DNA of 64,000 bases from Fomitopsis serialis (lineage: Eukaryota > Basidiomycota > Agaricomycetes > Polyporales > Fomitopsidaceae). Shown here in pieces: positions 35,414 through 46,556 of the stretch. Location: positions 186,001 to 250,000 of the forward strand of contig NW_025955001.1 in the NCBI RefSeq assembly GCF_022376445.1, in the 5' to 3' direction. How positions within the stretch are numbered: position 1 is the first letter of the stretch; the number at the start of each line of letters is the position of its first letter. The notes under the pieces are model-generated. The model was not told where the DNA came from and did not search any database. It saw only the letters and a program-made list of their open reading frames with translations. Made by a program: the position numbers and the translations under genes.

Positions 35414-38400
35414 TCAGAGCGGCGCATAGCCTTCGCCGTCATCTTCATCATCATCCTGAGGATAGTCGTCTTCCGGCCCAAGCTCCGCTTCGTCATCTAC
35501 CTCTTGCTCGTCCACTGGCTCCTCGCCTGCTGTCTCGTCATCTTCTTGATCTTCAGGATAGTCCCAGCCATACCCAAAGTCTTCTTCGTCACTTGGTACT
35601 GCATCCTCTTCCTCCGTGTCTGAATCCTCGGCGTCGCCACCAGCCATCGCGTCGTTCTTGGGTACATCCGGCGAGTCGGCACTTGGCGCATTTGTGTCTG
35701 CCCAAAGCTTGTCCACGAGCGCATCGTTCAAGTTCAAGGTCTCCTTCGGGTATCGAATGCTTCGGGTTTGAGAGCAGCGGTGAATGAACCTGCGAACCTT
35801 GTCTATCAGATGCTGGATGGTGATACGGTTCGATGGCAGGCCTTTGTGGCCAACTGCGCCACCGAGGTACCGCATGACCATGTCACGGTCAGCAAACCTG
35901 TCATACAGTGAGCAGACACAATGCATGAGATGATTGTAGTACTCACATTCCGACATAATGATATATGTAGTCTTCGTCGTTGTCCTCAGGTTGACGAGCT
36001 ATCGAAGGTGGGAGGTACTCTGTGGTCTTGCCATGTGTGAAGCCCGGGATGAGATGGCTTGCGCGAAGCACTTGTGCAGGGTCGAGGAAACCAAAAGCGT
36101 TAGGTTCGTCAGAATCAATGAAGCCTACGCGATGGAGGCGGCGAGCCTTGAAACCCCCGGGTTCACTGAGGTCGCGACCAAACCAACGAATCCAGAGAAC
36201 GTCCATGCGCTGGACATCCTTACATCGCGAAAGAAGCCCGCGGTGCTTCACGTTCACATGAAAGATCCCGATGACTCGGGCATACCAGTAGGGATGGGCG
36301 TTCGCTTGCGAGTCTCCATCGTCTTCGTGTGGTGCGAGGAGCATGACGTCCGCCTGCCTGCGTGGATTGATGGAGTCCTGGCTGCGACGCATGTCGTAGG
36401 TTGTGTAATTGATACGGAGGGCCTTGTGGAGGTAGATGCGGTCATTGACAAACTGTATGGTATCGTGCTCATCCGGGCCAAAGGTATCCTCGTCGCCATC
36501 GTACTCACGTCCTGTAAGACGAGACAGAAGATGGTCTTTGAGGTTCGGAACAAAGTTCTTTTGTGATAGGTTAGTATTAGCATGCCATGCCAGCTCGACA
36601 ACTTGAAACACCGTGCACGCACCCTTAAAGCTGGATCATCCCCGAGTCGAGCATTGGCCCACCTGAAGATGTTCTCGTGATGGCGTTCGGAGTCTGACAT
36701 ATGATAGCGATCCTTCGGAGTGGTATGGAAGGGAAGCGGGTCCTCTTCTGAGAGCCAGAGGGCTGCTCGACGACGTGCTGTATCCGCGAGTGTACCGTTC
36801 CTAGGACGGTTTACTGTCTTATTCAATGATGACTGCTTTTGTGCAGTGTCGTTGCCTTGAGGCCGAGCTTGTTGAGTTCCAGCTGTAAGTTCAGCACGTC
36901 GTTGTCTATCCTTCTCGAGTAATCGAGTCAAAAGCTGTTCACGGCGCTGGCGGCGGGCTATTTGACGTGCAGCCTTGTTCTTGTTCGTCCGAACGTAGAA
37001 CCGCTTGACACGGCGGTGTTCCTGCTCCCCCTAGTACATGAGAAAATGGTGTTAGCTCAAACAGAAACCAAAGGATGGTGTACCGAGACAACTCACCTGT
37101 TGCGTGTTTCCTACATCATGGGTCCCATACCAGCCTACCATCCATGCGTAGTCACCAAGGCTGTGCCACTTTCCTGTCTTAAGGTTGAGCGTCTTGCGCT
37201 TCGGTCCAGGCGCATTCTTTGTGGCACCCTTCGATGACGACACCTTCTTTTTGCTTCTAGAGGACTTCTTTGCACGCATAGCAGCTGTTCGACAGCCTCG
37301 TGCTGCCTCCTCGGCTGGAAGCTCCTGGGTATCGTAAGCTTCGCAAGTTGTTGCGGCGAACTCACGAGTAGTCCTGCCGAGCTCCCAGGTGACGCCGTGA
37401 AAGATCGCTACTGTTTCCTCAGTATGCAAGCGGAGTTTGGCGAGTGCATGCCAGAAAGCGAGCGTGAAGAGAAGGCTCATCACGAGGTCATCGTGCGGTG
37501 GAGGGAGCAGGCCTTCGAACACAGGCATGATACACTAGTAGGAGTTGTAAGACCTCAAATCGGAAGAGTAATAGGGATATATTACCTGCAGAATATCCTC
37601 AAAATCTCGCCCGGCCATTTGCTTCAGCCCAGAGACATTGCGCGAGAATCGTCGGATTGTACTGCGTCCGAATGGTGGGATTTTGCGAAAGCTGAATATG
37701 ATGGAGTAAGGAAAGAGAGTTGGGATATCACTCGAGGCATGACAGCGCTCACCGCTCATTGACAATCTGAATGCGATCCTTACCCTCTGCATATAAGATA
37801 CGCAGGAGATGTATGAAGATTGCCTTCCAGACTCCGAGCTCAAACTCGTGCAGGATGTCAGGAACAAATAACGAGTAGAAATTGAAGCCTGTGTCGGCTA
37901 GGCGTTCCGAGAATGCGCTCTACATTGGAATCAGTGCATGCCAGTTTGGTCACAATGTACAAAGACACTTACACGTGTTGGAAGAATGGAAACAGGATCA
38001 ATAATGCGACGAAGAAACTTGCTCGTGAGTGAGTAGCCCTGCTTGAAAACCCAGTTTCGAACGCGATTGATGAGTGAATGAAGTCCGGGTCTGTCGACGC
38101 GGATCTTATGCCGAGTTTTGTTGTCAGCACTCGAGCCCATGTCCACAACATCGTCCTTCTTGACATAGCAGCGAGGGCAGGGACAAAGTCCCAGAAAGCG
38201 GATGCATGCAAGTAAGACTCTGTGGTACATAAGCTGATTAATAAAGCGACCGGGTACGCCTATCGTGTGACTCGGGAAATCATGACTTACTTCTCGGGGT
38301 AGTCTGCTGAGTAGATGAAGAACCGAGGGAAAAGGCGTCGAAGGATGCCATCTCCACACAACACTAGCATGCCTTCATGGTACGCTTTCATGAAGTCTTC

Positions 38401-40152
38401 ATCAAGCAGGAGCCGCCAGATCGCATGCATAAGCTCCTTCCTGCAGAAGCGAAGTGTTTCGGCGGTAGCAGATGTGCCGAATACGTTCTGGTACCAGTCC
38501 TGGAATGAATCAGGGAGCTAGAGACTGCGTATCAGAATTGAAGCGAGAGGCTTTAATGTGGCAAATAAAACGTACCGAGGGTATGTACGCCAGATGATGG
38601 GCTGCAAACTTCGTCGGACAGCCTCTGATGTACTTGGTGAGCCAGCCGAAATAGACGTAGATTGGCCAGAGATGAGCACCACCGAAGTTCGCCAGGTGCG
38701 TAGAGTCGGACCAGAGTAGGATAGGAGCGATGGCGTACTCAACCTCAGGGCCATCTTCAGGATTCCGAGGTTGCGCGCGAAGACGCGCATCTTCCTCAAT
38801 CATTGCGTCGGTGTCCGGAACATCTGAGAATATGCGAATATTCTCGTACTCAGGCACCCCATCGGAGTCGCTCCCAGAGTCGGATTCGGCTGCTGTAGAC
38901 AGGGGACCTTGTTTGATGCGATGCCAGTACATGCGGAAGGGCAGCCAGTTGAAACGGAAGGCGTCCGTCGCCTCGGCCGCACACCGTACAACCTCGGTGA
39001 GTTTGCGGACAAAGACTTCACCGACCTCAAACGTTGGTGCTGCAGCTTCGGAAGCGAATCTGCTACCCTCCTTCGGAACAGGGATCTTGACGGACGTCTC
39101 ATGCCAGCCATCCGATGAGGAGAAAACATGGCCTGGCTTGTCAATGCTGTCAAGCCGCTCGAGTTCCCGTGTAACACGAAAGCGTCGAAGGTCCTCGAGG
39201 TCGAAGTCGGGCGCAAGCAACACGTCGTCGACCAGGCGCTGAACCTCGACATTTGACTTGAGATTTGAGCCAGTGTTCGCCCAGGCCATGAGACGGCATA
39301 CTGTTGGGTTTAGAAATGGATAGAACCACTCCTTCGCCGTCTCCAGACTGCTCCGCAGAGACCTGACAACCCTCGCACCAAACCCTTGCACCGCCTGTGT
39401 TCCGTCGAGTTCCTGAGCAGGTGGGCATAATGTTGGCGCATCACTGAGTTCCTGAAGGCTCGTAGCCTCCTGAGGCTCAGCAACCGGGCGGGTGGGGTAG
39501 CAGCGGAGGACACCGAACTCGTTAGGAGAGGTCTGGTAGTAAGTGGGACCATGATTGGCTGGTGCAGGCGGCGGGCCAGAGGAGCGTTGAGCGGAATTGT
39601 GCACAGGTGGATCATGCTCATGAGAAGCGTGGTTATCATTCGACTCGTTGTCATTGTCTACAGTGAGTGGTACTGGGATGTGAGAGGGTATTCCGATGGT
39701 AGTGGTGGGCAAGTAGTCGCGAAGGCGGCGCGGTACACGGTGCCTTCGGCCTGCGCGACTGAGGGACACTGGGGCGTCCTGAGGAGGTGGTGAGGGTAGA
39801 CGCGCAGAAGAGGTCCCATAATCCTCGCTTAACGGTTGGCCTTGGAACTCGGGTGGAGGAGCAGCCTGGTCCACCGATCAGTCGAAGAAAAACCTAACAT
39901 ACAAATGAGCATGCGCACCTCAATCTCTGCATCCCTTATAGCCTCCCTCTCTCTAACTACAACGGCTAAATCCTCCGTGTGTAAGACCTTCGCCGGCCCA
40001 GGAGCGAGGTCATCCCGCGGACGCTTTGCAGTGACAGGCTTTGAGAGGTTGAAGGTGATGCTCTTCGTGCACCGCTTTCGATGTAACTTGAGTGCTTTGT
40101 TGGTCTCGTAGTCGCGCTTGCAGCCCAGACAGATGGTTGCGAGCGAGGACAT
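35414..40152 (-). CDS. Plavaka-family transposase
   Basis: Transposase of the Plavaka group known from basidiomycete genomes. The start MSSLATICLGCKRDYE (ATG at 40152) opens with a C-x2-C...H-x4-C zinc finger. A Pro/Ser-rich linker follows, then FYPFLNPTVCRLMAWANTGS, NVEVQRLVDDVLLAPDFDL, LWSDSTHLANFGGAHLWPIY, WLTKYIRGCPTKFAAHHLAY, CIRFLGLCPCPRCYVKK, VPDILHEFELGVWKAIFIHL, GRDFEDILQ joined to CIMPVFEGLLPP, LAFWHALAKLRLHTEETV and GEQEHRRVKRFYVRTNKNK. The last third has NFVPNLKDHLLSRL and a very acidic tail ending EDDGEGYAPL. All exons examined are open and spliced in phase, about 1,350 residues in total, with no stop or frameshift seen. It may therefore be functional. An upstream in-frame ATG exists at 40188. 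Confidence 0.85.
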
Positions 40153-40258
40153 GAAGAGAGTGGCAAGAATGAGCAGGTAAGCCCTCATGGCAGGGTGTAG
40201 CAAAAACCCCAAGTCCGCGTCCTCAGCCACCGGCGCGCGACTGCACGCGATCACGTGG

Positions 40259-40292
40259 GCGCATACAGTCAGTCCGGATTGACTGTATGCGC
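40259..40292. promoter_or_regulatory. perfect 13-bp inverted repeat in the divergent promoter of element C
   Basis: GCGCATACAGTCA at 40259-40271, an 8-bp spacer, and its exact reverse complement at 40280-40292. It lies between the divergent starts of the transposase (40152, -) and the companion gene (40329, +), 37 bp before the latter. The position and symmetry suggest a binding site for a dimer that could control both genes; this is inference. Confidence 0.65.
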
Positions 40293-40328
40293 TCTCCGCT
40301 TCTTCTTCTCTCATAACCACCATCCACC

Positions 40329-42329
40329 ATGCCTCGACAAGCCTCGTACACACCGTCCCCTCCAACATCTCGTGAACCAACTCCGAGGCCGGCGACACCA
40401 CCAGTGCCACCACGACCGCCAAAGTCCACACACACCCACGAGAGGTCGAAGAGGCGCAAAGAAAAGGAGAAAGAAGTCGCAACTCAGTCAGCTCAGGATT
40501 TGGAAGAAGAACGTGAGGACCGCGAAGACGAGCATCGTCGCAAGCGGCCCAGGACCTCGGCACCGGTCCCCTCTCAGGCTTCGACATCGAGGACACAGGC
40601 TAGTACTGCCATCGCTCCTCGAGTCCAATCCACTCCCAGAAACCCGCAGCCCAGCACGCAAAGTGATCCAGCTCAGGAATTAGACACTACGCCAGAAGTT
40701 AATGAACAAGCCAATCAAGCTCGCGACCGCCCAGGCCGACTAAGTCGGGACAAGACGAAGAAGGCTGTCAAGACGAAGCCATTCGACCGCAACGAGTACA
40801 AGAAGTTTATGAAGGGACTCAAGGAGGCTTTGAAGTTGGCGCATATGAGCAAGTGCGTATTTAGATACAAAGGGACATGTCTGGCACTAACACCGGCTAA
40901 GGGCCGAGCCAACCTACAAAGACCTGTGGATGGAAGTGCGGGCTATACCGCGCCTGGTAGGGCCCTTGGAGAATTCCGAGCACCTTGTGCAAGTCGGGAG
41001 CTGGCTTCATGCACACCCAGATATCGACCTCTCCGACGAAGGGCCTGATCTCGGTGAAGACGATCTCGCTGACATGTAGGTGCCAGATCCATATCCGCGG
41101 TACGAGACTCGGATGCAACTCTGCTCTGCTAACATTACAACAGGCCCAAGTCCGAGTTGCGATACATACTCGAGGCCTTCAAGCGACTTATCACTGTCTG
41201 CCCCACCATTAAGCGCATCCTCCCTGAGCTGCAGAAACGCAGGGACGAAACTGACATCAATGCTGTGGTCGACTTGGCGAGTAGTACTTTCTGTTTACTG
41301 GCTTCCGACTCTACCGGTTATCTGCATGTTGACACCGAGTGCTAATTCTAGATCGACAAAGCACAGAACAGTGGGCGAACCGACGACATCTCGCGGCTCA
41401 AATACGAGCTACTATATTATCTTCCCCGTGTCAACGGCATAGACACCCCGGACCCCAAGCTTGAAAAGGAGTCTCGAGGCTGGCGCTGTCATGCAACGGC
41501 ACGCATGTTGTGTCCGCGTGATCTGCGCGACGAGTTTGATGCCGATCCAGAGAAGTTCGTCTACTCACTCTAATTGTTCATCGACTAATGTCTTGTCAGG
41601 TTTTGCCAGGAGGTCCGCAATGGCGCACGTAAACTTGAAATCAATCACGACAATTGGCCGACTCTCGCATACAGTGAGACGGAGTACAACCCAGAGAACC
41701 TTGACTTTGGCCTTCTCAAGTCCGCTTTTTTGCTCAGGGTAAGTCGAGCTGTTGCTGGTCCCTTGCAATGCCATTCACTGCCACTGATCCTCACCGTCCT
41801 AGTGCTGGCTGTGCCTCTTCAAGGGACCAAGCAGTGCACGACTCGCTGACAACCTTGGCACCAAACGAAAGGGTGGCCGCCACGTTGTCGCCCAGACATA
41901 CAACATTACCCGTGTCGATGAGTATAGTCTGTGCTATACAGTTCTTCTGGTGAGTGCCAACTGAGCGTCATTCAATGTCGCTTTACATCTTGTACTAGGC
42001 TCGCTTCCTACTCAACGGGATTCACGATTGGGCCCGGGATGATGGTGTCTTCATTGGCGCCGCGTTTTGGGCGAACATGAAGTCCCTTTTCGAGGACAAG
42101 AAGTGGCGCGACGATACTCTCGCATGGTGGAACGAGTAAGTGCCGTGTATACTGTGCAATTTATACTGATGTTTGCGACAGGAACGTCTTCGGTATCAAG
42201 CGGCCAGGCGTCCAGAATTCGACTGCCGCGATCTCACGGAACGGCCCCTCGACAGTCACCAAGCTGCAAGAACAGCGCGCAGCCCGCCTTCGACTTCAAC
42301 GCCAGAACTCTGCCGCTTCCGCTGCTTGA
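40329..42329 (+). CDS. Plavaka-linked companion protein, function unknown
   Basis: Multi-exon gene divergent from the transposase inside element C. The start MPRQASYTPSPPTSREPTPR leads a long disordered Pro/Arg/Lys-rich region with nuclear-signal-like SKRRKEKEKE. After an intron near 40854-40900 come AEPTYKDLWMEVRAIPRLVG, then YILEAFKRLITVCPTIKRIL, DISRLKYELLYYLPRVNGID, WRCHATARMLCPRDLRDEFD, RKGGRHVVAQTYNITRV and ARFLLNGIHDWARDDGVFIG. The end is QRQNSAASAA, stop at 42327. It looks like an agaricomycete-specific family of unknown function (possibly the one catalogued as DUF6698; not checkable here). All exons seem open. Its constant pairing with a transposase would suggest a role in transposition or DNA targeting. 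Confidence 0.7.
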
Positions 42330-43116
42330 ATCTCGGTGAGTGTATATAGTACCTTCTTCTGCTCATATTGAAATCTTGTAGTCGTGCTTATGCGATGTTG
42401 TTCAGCTGTCCGACGCACATTGTTGCGCGTCTCCATCGCTCAAGCCTTCTATTTGCAGTTCATTCGTTCTCTCGACTCAGTGTCCCTCGACTCGGACTCG
42501 TTCTGTCCCCTTTACTCCGTCCATCTTTCCAACCCCAATCATCTGCTCGTCTCCCTCGCACCAGTGTCGGCTCGCCACGTCTGGCGCTCGACTCGTTTCA
42601 TCCCATTTCCGTTGACTCAGTTTCTCTCTCTCGGTTTTGACCTCGCGGTCTCGTCTCGTCAGCGCGTCAGTAGTAAAGCAAGTGTGTAAGTTATTCCGTG
42701 GCGGGTGAACGGTGTATTATATTTTTTGTACCTGCATATGCAGGCACGAATATCTGTCAGTGATGTACAATGTATGGTCAAGCCGAGTACATTGAAGGGT
42801 GAAGACAGTGACTGAAATAGACATTCGGTCCAATTGTTTGTATGAGACAGTACGTACTTCTTGTATTGCCTGTGCGTTATCTTTCCTTCGCTGATGCATG
42901 TCTTTTCGGCCAATAGCGCCACTGCATGATGTGGCGAGGGAGTTGAAGATGTCAAATAGAAAGAAAGCTGTGGCGACCCAGGACGAAAGTTGTACCAGAA
43001 AGAGGGCAACTTAGAAAGATGTGCAAGATAATAAAGATGAGTCATACAACGCATGATAATGTGAGATCTGCGACCTGCACTTTTGGCGATGGGGGACGCT
43101 TGACGGATCATAATGA
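42330..43116. other. non-coding right part of element C
   Basis: Starts with a pyrimidine-rich stretch (about 42380-42660) that gives open frames without family motifs. An AT-rich segment follows, with the palindrome CCTGCATATGCAGG near 42731-42744. It probably contains the companion's 3' end and the element's right terminus. Confidence 0.4.
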
Positions 43117-43124
43117 GTGAGTTT
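43117..43124. repeat. right target-site duplication of element C
   Basis: GTGAGTTT, the second copy of 34528-34535. From here to 43167 the sequence reads as a normal 51-nt intron ending CTGCAG. Confidence 0.75.
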
Positions 43125-43167
43125 TTGTTACGATAAGGTATCAGTACTCACCGTGACATTACTGCAG

Positions 43168-44067
43168 CGAAGCGCGGGTCATTTTCAAAGCCGGAAAGAA
43201 TAGGGATGGCTGGTTCAATGGTGATGACCTCATGAAGCAGGTGGAGAATGCAGTCGATGTCTTCGAAGCAACTTGAAGAACCAATGGCTTCGCCACTGGC
43301 CTGTTCCTTTTTGACAACGCACCAAGCCATCAAAGACGTGCAGATGATGCCTTATCTGCTCGCAAGATGCCCAAGGGCCCTCACGAGACGTGGCGACTGC
43401 ACAAGGATGGGCCCAAGATGCGTCCCGGGGTCAATCCTTCGACGGGTAAGCCACAAGAATTCTACTGGCCTGACAACCACCCTACGACACCGGGTTGGTT
43501 TAAGGGCATGCAGCAGATCATTGTCGAACGTGGCCTGTGGCCTGCCAAAGGCCTTCGGGCCGAGTGCGAGGGGTTTAAGTGTGTGCCAGGACGCAGTGAT
43601 TGCTGCTGCCGGAGGCTCTTATTCAACCAGTCAGATTTCGTGGCGCAGAAGTCACGGCTCGAGGAATACATCGAATCACGCGGGCATATCTGTGATTTAT
43701 ATCCAAAATATCACTGCGAGCTCAATTTCATCGAACAATACTGGGGCGCGGCGAAGTTGCGGTATCGGGAGACGCAGCGTACACTTACGATCGAAGCAAT
43801 GGAGGAGAATGTCCTGCAATGCTTAGATAGTGTGCCTCTTCAACAAATTCAACGGTGTGTCTGAGTCGTGTCTTACACACCAATTGTTTCACCTGTTCTA
43901 ACCTTTTGCACAGGTATTCAACCCGTTCGGCACGGTTTATGCATGCGTACGAGAGCGGTTTGACCGGAGCGCAGGCTGCATGGGCTAACCACCGGTATCA
44001 TGGCCATCGCACACTGCCTCCGGAAATGGTTGAAAAAGCACGAAAAGCGGTCCCTGATATGTCTTAA
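43168..44067 (+). pseudogene. element A transposase, piece 3 (second Asp and Glu)
   Basis: Continues in phase from piece 2: DPKA joins EARVIFKAGKNRDGWF. LFLFDNAPSHQRRADDAL carries the second catalytic Asp. MPKGPHETWRLHKDGPKMR follows, then GRSDCCCRRLLFNQSDF with a cysteine cluster, and PKYHCELNFIEQYWGAAKL with the catalytic Glu. A small intron at about 43857-43912 joins IQR to YSTRSARFMHAYE. The end is KARKAVPDMS, stop at 44065. An in-frame TGA lies near 43275, between FEAT and RTNGFATG; a CGA-to-TGA change would explain it. With both insertions this makes the gene dead. Confidence 0.8.
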
Positions 44068-44171
44068 TACATACAAAAAGTTTTATACATCTTCGGTGGT
44101 GCGTCCGCTGTCTCAATGCCTACCTTCCGGGTCCCCAGAATCCTCGATTTTGCCGCTTATGTAATAGGCGC

Positions 44172-44212
44172 CTGCTTATGTAAGGGGTGCTGGTTCCTGT
44201 TGTCCGCTATCT
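44172..44212 (-). repeat. right terminal inverted repeat of element A
   Basis: Ends ...GTTGTCCGCTATCT before the TA at 44213-44214. It is the reverse complement of the left repeat apart from three mismatches. Confidence 0.92.
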
Positions 44213-44214
44213 TA

Positions 44215-46556
44215 GACACGTTCAGTGGTAAGATTGGTACTTCGTAGAGCAAGGCGGCCCGTGCATGTTCAACATAGCAGGACCCCGTATTCTACTGATA
44301 CCCCGACTCCGGCGCTCTAGCCCCGAGCCTGAGTCAGAGTCAGAGCCGCCTGAGGTATGTAAACGCCGCCCTGTAACTTGCCGTTGTCGTGACCATTAAG
44401 ACAGAATTCACTATCCTCTGACAGATGCGTGCAGTGCAGCCTCTTGGACGGTGTGTAGCCACTCAGTCACGGATTCAACATGAAGGCTGATATGCAGGTG
44501 CGTGAGCAACACCGAGCGCTTCAGCTAGCACAATGCAAAAACACTTCTCCATTGGAAAGTCCACTACACCGCGACCATCCTGGGGTAGCCGTCGTTCAGG
44601 TGAGAATAACTACTCTTCCAAAACAATACAGTCACACACGTAGTATCCAGAGCCAAATTCCAAACCATGCCTTGACCAGCTCGCGCAGTCCTGTCAAGTG
44701 TTGCTCGGGCCCTCTAGCAAGCGAAAGGCGTCACCAACCGTCACTTGACGTCAATTCATAGAACGCCCAAGGAGCTAGGACCGTTATGCGGGTTCACTCG
44801 ATGTCGCATACAAACTCGGCACCCTTTTCCAATATGCAGCGCGCCAGAAGAGTCATCGAATACTTCGGAGTAGTACGGCATTGCCCACGGACCTCAAGCT
44901 AACTTCTGACAGTAAGCACGGTGATGGGTGTCCAAACCTTACGGGGCGTTGGTTTAGCGGCGCCCAAGCCATGCGTAGGCTGGTGTTTTTCCGGCTATTG
45001 TTGACGCGATGCAATGGCTTTTGCCTTCTGTGGGTAGTGCGGTAGCGTCTGACGCTGCCGTATCGTAATGATGCATCCGTGCGCTTGGTGCTAACAGTAT
45101 GTTCTTCTATTCAGACCCGCGCCTTCATCCCATGGTCATGCGTGACGCTGTTAGCTTTAGGGACTAGCAAACTCGTCGTGCTCCTGTCCCTTAGCAGCTC
45201 GATGACAAGCGCTGCGACTCCCCATTGCAAGCGCCAGATCTCGCCGTCTCTTCACTGCCTCCTAACTCGTGGTAAGCCTCGTTAACATTTTCTAGTCGTA
45301 CTGGAATCTCACCATCATCTTTACAGCTACACGAGTGCTGCCAGTGACCGTGAGGTGTCTAGCTACCAGCCAGGGTTTGTTCAGGCCACCATGGGAGCGA
45401 TAGGCGTCTGGCATTCCACGATCGTTGGCGCTTCAATCTCAGCGACACGACAGGGATCTTCAGAAGGCCTCCTCGATCGGCAACAGGAGATTGGAGATCC
45501 AGCAACTTGAAGGATCTCGGTATTACTCGGATTCGGACTCGGGCTCGGACTCTGAGCCTGCGAGCGGCTGGCGTGCGTTTCGATATCACTGCCAGTGGCC
45601 TGGCTTACGAGATGACGTGCGCATTGTGCAGTGCTATATCCTGTCCAGGCTTAGTTACAGGTGCTTTGAGCAAGGCCGGGCACTACAAATGGGGACCCAG
45701 AACAAGGTTGGACAGATCTTGTAACGCTGAGACAAGAATAGCCGTCGTCGATTTATTGCCCTTGATAGCACGCCGGTCTGAATACCCTACAGATGCCACG
45801 CACTATACACGCAATGGACCTTCAGTTGAACGCCGAGACAGCGACGTGGCTACAAGATCAACATCTTACGTTGAGACAAGGCACCGCTCTTACCCGGGGA
45901 CAAGCTGTCCAATTCCAAGGGTTCCCTGGTACGCTATCACCAAATCTCATCCATTGCCTCTTGCATGTTCGCAGGCGCAGCCATTCTGCGCGTGTGGCCA
46001 AACTGCCCGTTTTGTCAAAACACCGTCCCGTCACGGTCCAATCATTCAACGGGTCGGGCCGGCGTATCTATGCATGTTCCATCCTTTTCAGCGACCACTC
46101 ACTCGCGCTGTGTATGTCTGTACGAGACAGGAAGCCACAGTAAGCATATCGGTATGTACTCTGCCGCTCTTTGTCCCATACATGGCAACACTGACGCCGC
46201 CCGCGATGGCCACTCCGCGACGAGTATAATTTCGAGCACACCGAGGCTTCCATCGGGTAATGGTCCGTGAACACCATGCATTATGTCTTACACAGCCCTT
46301 TCTACAACATCATCCATGCCGTCCACTCAGCGCCGATACGCGCGTACGCAGCAGCGTTGCGGAATTCAAAGTAGAACTGCAGTAGAGGACAAGGAGTATT
46401 GTAATCAGCGTACGGAGCTCTTGAGCATCAAACACGGCCTGCCGCCAGACGATGTCTCCTGCGCCAATGCTACCTGCGGAACGAGTATCAGCGTACACGC
46501 ATCTTCCTAGCGCGTCGTCGTGATTGCTACTGTACTATATTCTGGCAGGGAAGTTT
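44215..46556. other. no assignable gene
   Basis: About 2.3 kb to the right of element A. The longest open frame (45507-46229, +) contains an Arg/Ser-rich run over a GA-rich repeat and no domain. An acidic SDSDSGSDSE-like frame near 45530 is seen but not supported by a start or splice structure. I find nothing to annotate here. Confidence 0.4.

Larger units (their letters stand above)
34536..43116. mobile_element. element C: Plavaka-type DNA transposon, about 8.6 kb
   Basis: Flanked by GTGAGTTT at 34528-34535 and 43117-43124. Removing it leaves a normal 51-nt intron. It carries two divergent genes: a Plavaka transposase (-) and a companion (+). Clear terminal inverted repeats were not found. 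The right end reversed (TCATTATGATCCGTCAA) resembles TCATTGTAATTCGACAA, which starts 23 bp inside the left border, so the left border is uncertain by that much. Subterminal palindromes lie at about 34682-34710, 34835-34856 and 42730-42745. Confidence 0.75.
28799..44214 (+). mobile_element. element A: Tc1/mariner-like DNA transposon, split by two insertions
   Basis: Bounded by 41-bp inverted repeats (28801-28841 and 44172-44212) that differ at only a few positions. Each end is flanked by TA, the target duplication typical of Tc1/mariner. Total length is 15.4 kb; without insertions B and C it would be about 3.5 kb. Its single gene encodes a DDE transposase with blocks HDESTF, FDNAPSH and NFIEQYW, as expected for this superfamily. 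The element sits between Aim41 and the F-box region and probably landed in non-coding sequence. Confidence 0.88.

Noticed and set aside
28801..44212. Element A as a giant cargo-carrying transposon (Starship-like or KDZ with TET/JBP cargo)
   Set aside because: No tyrosine recombinase, KDZ motifs or TET/JBP dioxygenase motifs seen; the size is explained by two separate insertions with their own target duplications.
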